NCBI GenBank assembly: GCA_015499995.1
Contig: JADNRV010000097.1
Location: forward strand, 124,001 to 188,000
Direction: 5' to 3'
Source of the DNA: Flammula alnicola
Taxonomy: Eukaryota; Basidiomycota; Agaricomycetes; Agaricales; Strophariaceae
DNA: 64,000 bases
Every line of letters starts with the position of its first letter. The first letter of the stretch is position 1. Both the position numbers and the translations under genes were made by a program. The notes under the pieces were generated by a model. That model searched no databases. It was not told where the DNA came from and saw only the letters and a program-made list of their open reading frames with translations. Positions 1-11,502 of the stretch are shown one piece after another.

Positions 1-2699
1 GCGGCGAAGTTCATCGAGAAACCGAGGTTGGCGATGATGTACTAAAGCAGCGTTAGATCATTTCACTAGCTTGTGCTCATCGCTTCACAGGCATCACTTA
101 CCATTGGCTCAGTCGGTACTTGTCGGGCGCTGATCTCCGTCTGTGTATCTGCGCCCATGCCAGGTCCCCGAAGTGTCCATGATGCTTTATTATCGTTGAT
201 CCAGGTGATGTAGCCGTTGTCGAAGCTGTCCAAGCAGATAAGACCCTTGTCGGATAATGCAGATGGCGATGCTTACCCTGGTTGATACTCAAAACCGTAA
301 ACAGAGAAACATTGCGCCCCAAGCTCATAGCAGGCCTGATTCGACAGGGAAAGACCGCTGGTTGTCTGCTGGAAGGCCCCTGAACACGACATCAACAATA
401 TGAATGGAGGTTAAACAGACAGCATTGGCGTCTAAACGTACCGCCTTTGTATGGGTTTAGAACTGTCGATGTCGTATTGTAGATGGTAATATAGTCGCTT
501 GTGTTCATCCACGTGTACGCGGCCTAGAATCAGAAGCGTTAATAACGCAGACATTCTGTCAAACAAAAGCAACGGACATTGAAGGGCGCCCATTGGGCCG
601 ACAATGATACCTTGTTCGAGGCAATTAGAAATTAACGACAAACATGATTGGCAGATCAAATGGGGACTAACCTTCCCCCCTTCCGAATCAACGAGCGCTT
701 CAAAGATATCAATCTCCGGTGCCGCTCTCCCTACATAACTACCATCGGTCCGCATCGGTCCAGGATGAGATTCTCCGGGACACGTGCAGGCCGCTTTCAC
801 GAAATGAGCATAAAAATAGAGACAAAGAATTTGAAGGGTGGATCCTACATAAACGTTGTCCGGGAAGATAGGACTGCATTCCAAATTAACTTTCAGTTCC
901 CTATTCTTAAACGATGTTCTATAGTTACTGACCAAGGCATTACCGTTGGCGGGATCTCCGTTCTCAGTGGCAGCAACAGGCGTGGCTGTACCTGGAAACG
1001 TTTGGTTTGGCAGAGTCCCAACATCGCAAGAGTCGTAAGAGTAAGGCCACTATAGATGTATATTAACACGACGCGTCAAGTGAGATGAGCTACACATACC
1101 AAGCCATCGAGAGAGGCTCCATATCCAGCACGACCTGAGACGTCATAAAATGAGACGAGATTAAGACAGTAGGGCTGAATCGTTACAAACCTAGATTTCC
1201 CATAGTCCAACTAGATAACAGTCAACCCTTAACGAATATACCCAGTACTGGCAGTATCAAGACTTACACAGCAGGCCACAGGCCGCTATATTTTACAAAG
1301 CATGAGATAAAGGTACCCACTCTCTATTATTCAAGGCGAAACATACCTAACTTGGTTTGAACCAGGAAGAGTAACCGCAGCTGAACTCGGTTTATCAACG
1401 TGTGTGGCAGTGGAAGTTAGAGCGCTCACTTGCCTTCAATTAGCCCGCCGGTGAAACAAAATTTGTTCCTGGAGAAAGATCCTTGAATATACAAGTCCCT
1501 TGGTACCAACACGAGTTCTTACCATGACTGGATCTATTAAAAAAATGACTAAGGATTAGACCATAGCCGAACATGTTCCATAAGCCGAACTAAAATTTAC
1601 CATTGAGGAGCGATACGTCAAGTTGTGGTTATTTATAGGATCGACCTTCTCGATGGTTAGCCGAAGAGCGCCGCCTTTAGTCGTCGCTATATAGAACGTC
1701 ATGGTTAGGTTGGTTGAAGGGGCACACCAAGTAAAATGCATACGTTGGGTGGCATCATACCACTCTAGGTCGTTCTATGAAAATAAAAAGAAAGAAAGAG
1801 AAAAATCTAGTTCAGCGACATGAAGTCGTCAAAAATTTCAACCATAATACGTACAGTTCCCCAATAGTGCAAGTCGACGGCCTCCCAAAACGGATCATCA
1901 CCAGGATAAAATGTCCGACCGTCCGTATTGAACTCGTCGGAGAACACCAGAACCAGATCTGAGCTGGACATATACGAGGTTTTTGTATACGCTGATGTCG
2001 GCGTGTCGAGGTCGATGACCTCGAAATTTGTAGGGAACGCGGGAACTTGCCCGGAGGCATTTGTGCCTCCAAGGTTGAATCCACCTTGGGTCGTCTGTTG
2101 TGATTTCTTGATGAAATGACTGATGATGGGGTATCCTGGATGGGACACCAGTCAACATTCAACACCGCATGAATGAAACAAATGGTGGACAAGATACTCA
2201 CCGGCACTATCAAGACGGCGAATAAAATAAATTTCAAACAGCAAATTGACGGAGAAGAAAGATTGTAGACCCACAATAGCATCAGCATTCCAGCAGCAAG
2301 AATGAACAGACATCCAAGGTTCATAATTCCGCGAGCCGTAAAAATATTGCCTCCCTTATCAACCCTCCTATCGCGTATGGGATCCGGATTGTGCAAGTAG
2401 TCGTCGGACTCCCTGTTGTTGACATCTAAAGGCATGCCCCATGAAATGGGTGAGGGGGCCAGCGAGTACTGCAGCCGAGTGTTAGAAGGTGTTCTAGCTA
2501 GGAACGCGTCAAAGAGACGCACCTTTTCGGCTATGGATCTCTACAATGTTCAGAGTTCTGTGGTCAGTCGGAGGGGGTCGCTACATCTCGGAAGGCGCAC
2601 CTGGCTCCCTTGAGAGATGGACCTAGGGCGGGGGGATTCGGGGTCATCGTTAAGCAATAGACTTGTGGCAGAGGCAGAGGTTTGAGGGAAGCCACTCAT
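1..2699 (-). CDS. KRE6/SKN1-family beta-1,6-glucan synthesis protein (GH16 fold), partial, copy 1
   Basis: This is a type II membrane protein of the KRE6/SKN1 family, which acts in the secretory pathway in making wall beta-1,6-glucan. I chose the ATG at 2699. Exons 2601-2699 and 2523-2540 precede the exon starting at 2468, which carries a short cytosolic tail and one membrane segment (GCLFILAAGMLMLL). A 5-nt exon (2202-2206) follows, then the luminal GH16-like domain: FSDEFNTDGRTFYPGDDPFW, HYWGT, CTCPGESHPGP and PEIDIFEALVD, the last holding the family E-x-D-x-x-E catalytic-type motif. The gene leaves the window at position 1 in 'YIIANLGFSMNF', so roughly the last 80 residues are missing. Its exon structure parallels the complete paralogue at 46094-49141, which fixed most of the splice choices. 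Family assignment is secure; the glucan role is known for the family, not shown here. Confidence 0.9.
2202..2206 (-). other. 5-nt micro-exon (TGCCG) in KRE6 copy 1
   Basis: The five bases TGCCG lie between an acceptor (TTGATAG) and a donor (GTGAGT) on the minus strand. Including them restores the frame across the end of the membrane segment, giving L-F-A-G-Y-P-I-I. The same five bases sit in the same place in the paralogue at 46619-46623. Confidence 0.8.
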
Positions 2700-4283
2700 G
2701 GGAGGACTTGAAATTCGAACGACGAAAAATTCGAAAAGAGAGATCGCAAGACAGACGTCGACTGGAAAAGAACGAGGTGGAGTTGGTCAAATGAGAGTGA
2801 GGAGTAGAGAGACTCCTATTGAAATGAAATCTAGGAGGGCAAACGCAAGCTCTAGGTGGAGATTGACTATCAGAGTGCCAGCAACGTCGAAGACAACGTT
2901 GCAGGCTGTTCTGTGGAAGAAGACAGGGGTATAGAGAATGTTTACGCGATATGGTAAGGGTCGTCTATAAAAGTCCGATGTTTCCAGGGTCGGCGATTTC
3001 AGGGCATGCGGTTGTTTGGTGTACCCGTTCGGGCCCATGGACCAACAATTCAGACCAAACTGTTAGAACTTGGATTTCTTTTCCCTCTGCGTTTCCTATA
3101 AGCAAGAAGGTTGTTATAAATTCATAGAGCAGTTGAGGATGAATCCATAAGCCTGATGAAGCCCATATTTTACGCATATGTGAGGGTGGCAAGAGTCGGG
3201 ATTGCCGAGTGATCGGCGACCCGCGAGCTTCAATCAGAAGAAAAAAACCGCTAAGCGATATTGGGTAAATACTGCGTCATTGGTTGCTATGTTGTTCCGA
3301 ATGTTCGGCAGCCAGGTGATGTCAAGCTCGTCGCTCGAGCTGGAGCTTAAACTTTTCACAAATCCTTCAAGTTGTCCTATCCAGATTCCAGACCAAGTCC
3401 GAGTCGACTTGGAACTCTGAGTATGCCAAAGACACACCCATGTACAGCATTGAGCGCAACCCGATGGATTTCATAAACGCAGATGAGCCAAGCAATACTC
3501 CGAGAATCAGGCTTGCCAAGATGAACGGATTCCAAAACTCCAAAAGAAACGCAGAAGAACGACAAGTCCCATAAGCGCGTCAGCTGGAGGAGAAGATGTC
3601 CACATTTCGGAAACCTGATGGAAGGAGAGCGATGGGCATGCCGCGTACAAATCTCTGCGCGGGGATATCCGAACGGTCGACATCACGTATGAGAAAGTAT
3701 TGAGAGGAAGATTTCATGTTGCGCTATTCGCTGTTGGACTTATACTAAGTCGTGCATTAGATATATGTTCAAGTCGACGTGCACGTGAACGCTGAGATCT
3801 GAGAGAGAGCGAGTTCGAGGACATGGGCCTTGTCTGTCAACGACGCGTATTTATAATTCTTTTCGCCATTGAACGCGCTCACGAGTCACGAAGACATGAT
3901 ATGGTCCCTTTCTTACTACCCATGAAATTCGTTCGGCTGCGGCGCAGCCAGTGCCGAGGCCCGAACCTTATAATTCTTGGGCGCTTATGACACACTACGC
4001 GTGGATTTAGGCAATATGCAGGCATTCCGCGTTTGTCACGGAAGGAACTCTAATCGAGGATATATACGGCTGTCCTTGAAGGAGTAGAGAAGAGATCTCG
4101 AGATAAACCAAAACGTGAAAAAAATCAAGAAATTTAGGCCTATAAAACCTTATTCTTTTACTCAAGCTAAATACAATACCGTAAATCATCCGGTGACCGC
4201 TTTATTTTTGTCTTCTATCCTCTTCTATTCTTGACCCTTTTGCCCCGCAGTATCGCATCTTCGGACCGTCAAGCAACGAGTAC
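2700..4283. other. intergenic between KRE6 copy 1 and ADE13; weak ORF remnants
   Basis: On the minus strand, an ATG at 3717 opens a frame that reads about 45 codons to a TGA. It then continues in the same frame with a hydrophobic stretch (FILASLILGVLLGSSAFM) to about 3350. It could be a small membrane-protein gene with an unrecognised intron or a pseudogene. I recognise no family, and see nothing else coherent here. Confidence 0.3.
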
Positions 4284-6428
4284 TCAAACGCTCAACTCAA
4301 CCTTCCCAGTTTTCTTAACCGCCTCCTTAAGCTCCTCGTCCTCCAAGGCCGGCTGGACCCACTTGGCCAAGAACGAATCGACCTGTTCAGGTGCACGGCC
4401 GATGAAGCTCGCAGGATCCAGCAGCGACTCGAGATCATTCTTAATAGAATCAAAGTACGCGTCGCCCTTGATACGTTCGATCAGATCGTTCTCGAGTCCG
4501 AGCATCTTGACTTGGTGGCCGGCCTCGTGGGACAGGACCTGAGCAGAGTTAAAATTGTTCGTGATTAAGTGGTAGTACTGAATGTCATAGGAGGCGAATA
4601 CGCACCCTGATTTTCTCATGTGCCTCCTGACGGTCACCGCCCTTCTTAACGATGGCCATGATGACGTTCTCAGTAGCCATGAAGGGGAGCTCCTGCGCGA
4701 TACGGCGAGCGATGACCTTAGGGTAAACTACCAGTCCCTCCGAGATGTTTTGCAGCGTCGAAAGGACGATGTCAGCAGTCAGGAAGGCCTCTGGCAAGGT
4801 GATTCGGCGATTGGCGCTGACAGTAGTATGATTAGAATTTACCTCACTTTTGAAGAATAGATAGATAACGCACCTGTCATCCAAAGTACGCTCAAACCAC
4901 TGGACGCTGGTAGTCATGAGGGCGTTTTGGTGGAGAACCATCAAATGCCTGGAGAGACTGCAAACACGCTCAGAGCGCATGGGGTTACGCTTATACGCCA
5001 TGGCAGAGGATCCAATCTGGGTCGACTCGAAGGGTTCTTCTATTTCCTAATCACGATTTCCCTATTTTATTTTCCGAACCGATGCGTCTTCATTTGATGA
5101 AAACTTACCTTTAAATTCGCCAGGAGACGAATATCGGTGGCAATTTTATGAGCAGTCGCTCCGAGGGAAGCGAGAGGCGCCAACACGTCCGCGTCGATCT
5201 TACGCGAGTATGTTTGCGAGGTAACGGGGTAGGCGTACTCGAACCCAGAGAGCTTCGTAACGAGGTCATCAAGTTCCTCGACCTAAATCAATTGAAAAGC
5301 GTATCAACGCTGTATAGCTGAAGAGCAGGAAATAAGACAAATAGACGACAACCCACCTTCGCGTGGTCCCCATCGAATAGAGCCAAGAAGCTAGCCTGGG
5401 TTCCAGTAGTTCCTTTCACGCCTCGGAAGCCGATATCGTCTCTCACGCGCTTGAGGTTCCTCAGATCCCAAAGGAGTTCCTACAGGAAGAAGAGCGTCAT
5501 GTCAGCTTCGACCAAATGTCGTCTTTGGGGTAATTAACAAACCTGGATCCACAAGGTAGCCCTCTTGCCCACAGTTGTCAGCTGTGCAGGCTGGAAATGC
5601 GTGAAGCCCAATGTGGGGAGGTCGCGGTACTGCGCCGCGAAAGCAGAGAGGCGCGAGATGAGCACGGCGAGCGAGCGGATGAGGTATCCGAGACCTTCGC
5701 GCAAGAAGATGAGGTCGGCGTTACTATTCCGATAAAATCAGTCCTCTCATTGGTCTCCTCTCTCTCTCAACCACATGGGGAATTAGAAAATAAAACGCAC
5801 TCAGTAACATAGCAAGACGTCGCGCCCAAATGGATGATCCCAGCCGCGGCAGGGGCGACCTTTCCAAAGGTGTGAACATGCGCCATAACATCGTGCCTGC
5901 GCTTCTTCTCTTCCACAGCGGCAATATCGAATTGTTCTGGAGTGAGGTGCTGTGATTGACTTCGTTCAGCACCCGCGACCACTCATCGGAGAGACAGAGA
6001 GAAAAATGGGAGGGAGACCATGCAAGTAACGCACCAAATTAGCCTTCATCTGCTCGATCGCCTCATCCGAGATGGGCAGCCCGAGCTGCTTCTCCGCAAC
6101 GGCGAGGTTCAACCACAGTTTGCGCCAGGTGAAGAACCGGTTCTGTATGTCACGAGGTATCAATGTCCGTCAGCTCCCGTGTTCCTACATCCGAATCATC
6201 CCTCGCAGAGTCCAGACAACAATGCGATGAAGGCGATGCAATTGTGGATGCAAATGGGGTGCACGTACAGCAGGAGAGAAGAGATGCGCCATCTCCTTGC
6301 TCGCATATCGGCTGTGGAGAAATGGAAAGCCAACGTCGGATTCAGATGCGTGCAGATAGGTTTAAGAACCATGAATACGAGACGACAAACCTTGAAAGCG
6401 GGGTCTGGTACGTCTCAAAAGCTTCCAT
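4284..6428 (-). CDS. ADE13: adenylosuccinate lyase
   Basis: Adenylosuccinate lyase (fumarase/aspartase superfamily) cleaves SAICAR and adenylosuccinate, releasing fumarate, in cytosolic purine synthesis. The ATG at 6428 opens [12 protein letters not shown]. Later exons give [53 protein letters not shown] and [17 protein letters not shown]. The superfamily signature loop follows as [19 protein letters not shown], holding the catalytic serine region. The protein ends [14 protein letters not shown] count about ten exons with short introns, and the length is close to the roughly 480 residues usual for fungal enzymes. No frame break was seen. It stands alone, transcribed away from the retroelement at 7201. 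Gene symbol is by family identity. Confidence 0.95.
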
Positions 6429-7189
6429 GTTGTCCTTTCGCTATCCTGAGTCCAAGTTCAAGTTCAAGTTCTAGCAACACAACCCAATGAAAGCAAAAAG
6501 TCGTTAGCCCAAATCAAACACACCAATCCCCACTCCGTCTGAACAAAATGCTCTCAACTCACAATTCAGCACGTCCTCCCTATCTTGCAGAAGGGTCGTT
6601 AGTATAGCGAGCGATTGTGGGGTAAAGCAAGTCACTGATGCAGTGTCTAAGGACCCGAAAGGATTTTTTGGGTCTGGATGTCAATGATGAAATTTGAAAT
6701 GTGTATTCAAAAGTGATTGTCTAATCTAATCTGGGTGCGCCGAGGTCCCGGCTCTTCGGACCCGCCTGTTCCGTCCTCCGCTTGACGTCTCGTGAACGGT
6801 GAGGTTCGGGCGAAACGCCGACGGCGCGACGGGTCAACTCTGTTCATCCTTTCGGCTGACAGTATGGATGTGTAAGTAGATAGTATAGCCATGTTCGAGG
6901 AACTTGAACGTTTGAACGTTTCTTCTTTCTTTCATTGACTCTTGACTTCTGCTTAATAAGTTCTCCGTGAACCCACTTCTCCAAAACCTACCCCGCTAAT
7001 AATATTGCCCGTTGTCCTCTTCCATTGAACCAGCAAACCATCAGCATCAACGACCGTTAACAATGATTTAATATGAGGGGGGATGGGTTGGGGGGTACGA
7101 TACAACAAAGAGTCCCAAGTGAAGGTAGTATGTAAAAATCGTCCAGGTAAGTACCCAACTTCACGTATGTGTAAGAAAATAAATAACCT
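6429..7189. other. upstream region of ADE13, no gene seen
   Basis: The stretch between the ADE13 start and the retroelement has no ORF with family features. It should contain the ADE13 promoter, but I see no clear TATA box. Confidence 0.5.
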
Positions 7190-7200
7190 CTAAAGTCTAC
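7190..7200 (+). repeat. target-site duplication of the SINE-like element (left copy)
   Basis: CTAAAGTCTAC is repeated exactly at 8165-8175 on the other side of the element. Confidence 0.75.
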
Positions 7201-8164
7201 CCCGGGGCGCGGTGGCACAGTGGGCACCATCGTGAGTCAAACCCTAGGCTTTGGTTGGACGAGAGTTCGATCCTGGCTGGTCGCATGGTTAAAAACACTT
7301 TAGACACCATGTGACACTTCAACGCCACCGGGATTCACCATACGGGCAACGTCATTAGGAAGGCAGCCATGTTCTGCCGTGATTGGTCTCAAGGGACCGG
7401 TCAAGACACCTAGACGTCCCATCCTATGATATCAAGTTCATCTGGTCCTCCTTCACTACTGAAAAGGTAGTATGCCAGGAAGGAAATTTGGGAGGTCACA
7501 AGGTCACACCGTTATACCAAATATGTACAAGAGGGTGGAATAGTAGGAGCGCAAGCGAGATGTGTGAGAACGCATCATTTGGATTTGTGGCGAGACGGCC
7601 AGAGCCGACCCTTTGGGGCAAGGACTGGGACTTGTTTCCCCGTCTTTGTCTAGGACAAGCCGACAACCGCGGTGAACACCCGGTTTCCGGGTGTGCCCTG
7701 TAAGTCCATGGGGTCCCAGTTCCCCGTGGCTTGAGCCCGTAAGACCATCATGATCAGGCAGCTGCGACGAACTGCGCCCCCGTCCCCCGCAGCCTACACA
7801 GTGCACCTGTGGACCTGAACCGGGGGCCTGGTCAATCAAATATGGCAGGTATGGCTGCAATCACGAAGAAAGTAGGAAGTCGGACGCCACCCGTAGCCGA
7901 GATGAGTAAATGCGGCCGTGGATTCACCTCCAGTGTGGGGCAGGACTATTCCGGGGATCAGGAGGTTATAGATTCGTGGGTAACTTGCGGGGGTTTAATT
8001 GACCCAACTAAGGCTTGATTAGGATTGCGGTATGGGACGAAACGAGAAACGGGTATGATTTACGGACACTTAGAGTATTACCTAGGTCACGCCGAGATGT
8101 AACCCCTAGCGATACTGCTACCGTGCGCAAACGTTGCTAGTAGAAATAAAGTTGATTTCACACA
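7201..8164 (+). mobile_element. SINE-like retroelement with tRNA-type Pol III promoter and 11-bp target duplication
   Basis: The left end carries a near-perfect Pol III box A (TGGCACAGTGG, 7213-7223) and box B (GTTCGATCC, 7265-7273), about 41 bases apart as in tRNAs and tRNA-derived SINEs. The 964-bp body is flanked by an identical direct repeat CTAAAGTCTAC at 7190-7200 and 8165-8175, the expected mark of target-primed insertion. There is no credible coding capacity. The bases around the boxes do not fold into a full tRNA cloverleaf, so it is not a tRNA gene. At 964 bp it is long for a SINE and may be a composite. The right end (GAAATAAAGTTGATTTCACA) is A/T-rich but has no long poly-A. Confidence 0.75.
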
Positions 8165-8175
8165 CTAAAGTCTAC

Positions 8176-8477
8176 TCCATCGACCGACAGAGGTCTACAG
8201 CTCCCGCTCTGCACGACTATCACCGCCACCGGAATTAAGCAAGTCAAGGACTAGTATTCCTACCGCACCACAAGCAAACCAACGCAACACGATACAACAT
8301 AAACAAAAAGAAGACGATGAAAAGAAAGAAAAATATACGGGCTATACGCGTACACAGACATAAAAATCTGGAATCATAGGAACACACCTACCTGTAAAAT
8401 CGGCGACAACCGGTGTCTACTGCAACAGGCATCCCACTAACCACCCACATCCCACCTCTGCACACACACACAAGGGC
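8176..8477. other. intergenic, no gene seen
   Basis: This is the 3' flank of the minus-strand gene at 8478-9423. It holds an A-rich tract and a CA dinucleotide run near 8460-8472, and nothing else identifiable. Confidence 0.5.
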
Positions 8478-9423
8478 TCAAGAGAAAGACCCATGGATGA
8501 GCGCGTCCCACGCACTCTTCGACTGCAGTGTCTGCAAGAACTTGGCACGTGGCGTAGTCGTCCCGGACGCGTGCTGCCCGTTATTCTCCCTCTGTTCATA
8601 ACTCCCACCACCCATGCCCGCATCAGCCAACTTCTGCTGCTCCAAGTCGCCGTCTTTACTCGGCTGCAAAGGCGTGATGGGCGGGCGGAGTTGTTTCGGA
8701 GCGTTCTCGGTGTCTTGATGTACCGCAGGTGGTAACGGTTCGATGTCGAGTGGGAGAGGCGAGGTGCACGTCACCTCGGGACGCGGAGATGGGTGCGCCG
8801 AGCTCGGAGCGGTGCCGGAAGGCGAGGGCGTAGTCGACGATGTCTGCAATTCAGCAAATCCAGGTCAAAGTTCAGAAAAGAAAACACAAAGCTTTCGTGA
8901 GCACTGCCGACCAACAAAAGCAACGTCAACTTACCGAACGGCTCGGACCGAGCCTCGAGGGCGGCAGTGGGTATGGATGCGGGTGGGCGAGGTACGGATA
9001 GTGCGGGTGCAAGTGCTCAGACGAGTTCGGGCCGTGCGCCAGGGGGTAATACGACGGCGCCGTCCCGACGATGGGCGGTGGCCCTGCAGGCGTATGTGTC
9101 CCCGACGCACTCAAACTGAACGGATACGCCGGGCTCGCGGTGCCCGACGACGAGCGGGAAGAAGTGGAGAGCGGTGGCCGTTTCTTGCGTCATTCAGCGC
9201 TCCTTCGGATGTCAAGGAGAAAGGCGGCACTTACGGGTGTGAGGATGCTCCCTAGGGCGAGACGCAGGGCTTCACGATGTTGGAGCTGCTGTTGTCGTTG
9301 TTGGATCTGCTGTTGCTGCTTTGTCGTCGCCTGGTGGAAGCGGGCGTCGTGGTCAGAGAACTTGTCCCGACCAACTGGATCGAGAGACTCGGATGGCTGC
9401 CTTTGGATTTCGGTCGGCTGCAT
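8478..9423 (-). CDS. hypothetical low-complexity protein, three exons
   Basis: I recognise no family. Three minus-strand exons join well. The first (about 9423-9235) encodes a basic glutamine-rich coiled segment (TTKQQQQIQQRQQQLQHREA). The second (about 9185-8935) is Pro/Ser/His-rich (HPHYPYLAHPHPYPLPPSRL). The third (about 8846-8478) ends TLQSKSAWDALIHGSFS and stop. The intron between exons 2 and 3 has clean GTAAGT and TTGCAG signals. The Q-rich helix and disordered Pro/Ser body suggest a nuclear or regulatory protein, but that is inference. The start is uncertain: the ATG at 9423 may instead be part of an acceptor (ATGCAG), with more exons upstream. It is divergent from the small gene at 10372. 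Confidence 0.55.
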
Positions 9424-10371
9424 GCGAGTTCGTCAGCTGTCTCTGTATATGGTGTACTTGGACCGCGTGTCGATGGCTTTCAGTAGATTTGCATGGTGTG
9501 CAGGGTGCAGCACCACTCGAAGCAATCGACCCAGATCATCGCAATCTGGAGCGGCCTTTGGGGCAGAGATTTGGAAGAGACTTACCATATCTGAGAACCA
9601 GTTTCAAACTGGTGCACTTCCCCAGATTATTGTGCGGGCAAGGTGAAACCTCAGGGAAAGGTAGGAAACCTGAGAGCGCGGGTGTAGTTGTTGGTAGTTG
9701 TAGATGAAAGACCTTTTGTGTTACGGGCGTGCCAGCAACGAGGATCAAAAGAGCTAAAAGGTTTGATGTGCTGCTTGTTGACACAGAATGACAAATACCC
9801 CGCATTTTCGCCCAATAAAGCAAGTGATTAGATTATCGATTAGATCTCTACCCTTGCTCTCACTCGCTCCGGCAACTCCAGGCTACTCTCGACGCCCATT
9901 GGCCATTGTTCGAGTTCCGTGAACGCCTGTCAGTGCAAAAGGCATATTGTCACATCTCATTCAGAATGTGAGTTCTGTCATGATATCACGCAATCCCGAA
10001 CTTTCGCCAGTGTTCCTACTTGCTGCCTTGGACCAAGGCCATTCGATCAAATACCATGCGTCGAGCTTTCAAAGCAATTCAAAAGACCCGCGTCAATCCG
10101 ACTCAAACGTGCTTAAGAAGACGCGTTTCCGGCTCACGGCGTATACGATGACTATTTCATAAAGTCCAACTCTGCGTTATGGAGCGCTTGGGGTCACACA
10201 TTTTGGAATGGAGAGGCGTTGATCGACGACCGACGTCACCAGTCATCCAAACTGACATCATCTCATTTTTCTTGAGGTGTCTGAGACAATCCTTTTAGCT
10301 ACCAGCTTATAGTCCCAAAATCCAAATATTCGACGTCGAGATTCATCTACCAGCTTACATTCTTCGACCAA
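9424..10371. other. divergent intergenic region
   Basis: This is a shared upstream region between the minus-strand gene at 8478-9423 and the plus-strand gene at 10372. No ORF with convincing features was found. It may hide a 5' exon of the minus-strand gene. Confidence 0.4.
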
Positions 10372-10741
10372 ATGCCGCGAGTCAACATCACCGACGAAGC
10401 GTTCAAAAAGACCGAACAGGTCGTCGGACGCCCGGAAGTGACGAAGAAAAACATCAACGAAGAATACATGCGGAATGCGCCCAATGTATGTCTACCTCCA
10501 CCCCGACATACTTTAACGGATGAATAACGCACCCCTTCGTACGTAGAACACGGATCATACAGTGAACCAGCACAAACAGTCCTACCCCATCGTTCGAGAT
10601 GAAGAGGAGGCATACGAGGAGGAAGTGGCGCGGTCCCTAGAAAGTGGGATCCAGGCCACCGGCCAGCGAGAAGATATGGGACGATCCAGCAAGACGGAAG
10701 AGCTGGCGACCATCGCACACGATGATGCGGTGCACCGTTAA
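10372..10741 (+). CDS. small acidic hypothetical protein, two exons, 102 aa
   Basis: Exon 1 (10372-10485, 38 codons) begins MPRVNITDEAFKKTEQVVGR and stops at a canonical GTATGT donor. Exon 2 (10547-10741) follows an ACGTAG acceptor in phase 0 and ends with TAA after DDAVHR. The product is hydrophilic and acidic (RDEEEAYEEEVARSL), with no signal peptide or membrane segment. Neither exon alone is long, so the gene is easily missed. Evidence that it is real is the in-phase junction, the 61-nt intron and the biased composition. I recognise no domain. Position, 5' to NCA2 and on the same strand, gives no functional hint. Confidence 0.65.
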
Positions 10742-11502
10742 AATTCCCCAATGAGATGGACGATGATGCGAAAGGGATGTGCTATCATAGTTGGTGTAGA
10801 TGTACACCTTGAAGTCCGTATCATGTAGCTACCATCGCGTGTGTAGAAAATGTTACCCCAAATTTCCGCTATATGAATGTCTCAACACCCTGAAATTATT
10901 TGGGCATGGGGATGACGGATCAGAGACGGCGCTAGTGAACTTCGAAATGTTCAAACTTACACGCAGATAAAATCCTCTGCCCATCCAGAATCGACATCCT
11001 TGATCTCGAAGATTGAGCGCTTCAAGTTACTCGAAAAAGAGACCGTATCTCCCTTTAAGAACTCCTGGAAGCATCTCCAGCGATGATGGCATTGGTTCGT
11101 CGCGAGTGATTTTCAAACCATTCAGCTGAAATGTTTGCTGTTGACCGGCGCATGCCGACATTGGTGAGCGACTCGTTGAGCAGTTGTTTGAACACGTGAA
11201 TTATGCCGACAGCATCAGGGAATCAGAGCGAATGAACTTGGACGAGTTCAACGCTGAAGGCAAAGTTGAACTCGTCACAGGATCACGTGTTGGTATACGA
11301 ATACGGAAATTACTTCCTAATGCGGAGAGTGAAATATACCGAGCTCCTGCACGAACGTTTCGCGAATCCTGCCGACTTCCTTCATGCATATGTAAGACTC
11401 CGGTTCGACAACTCTGTTCAGCTCTCTCTCGAACCCCGTTGGTTGTCTCCCAGACTCTCTCCACGGCAAAGTGAAGCAAAAGGTCGTGCGATAAGGACCA
11501 CG
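10742..11502. other. intergenic upstream of NCA2
   Basis: An open frame runs into the NCA2 start from 11266 with no stop, so an upstream start for NCA2 is possible. The sequence before 11503 has no recognisable domain, and I treat it as 5' UTR or promoter. Confidence 0.4.

Noticed and set aside
7203..7290. tRNA gene at the box A/box B pair
   Set aside because: The acceptor and anticodon stems do not form, and the sequence continues into a 964-bp unit bracketed by a target duplication.
11266..11502. N-terminal extension of NCA2
   Set aside because: The frame is open but its translation lacks family features. The ATG at 11503 is well placed before the conserved region.
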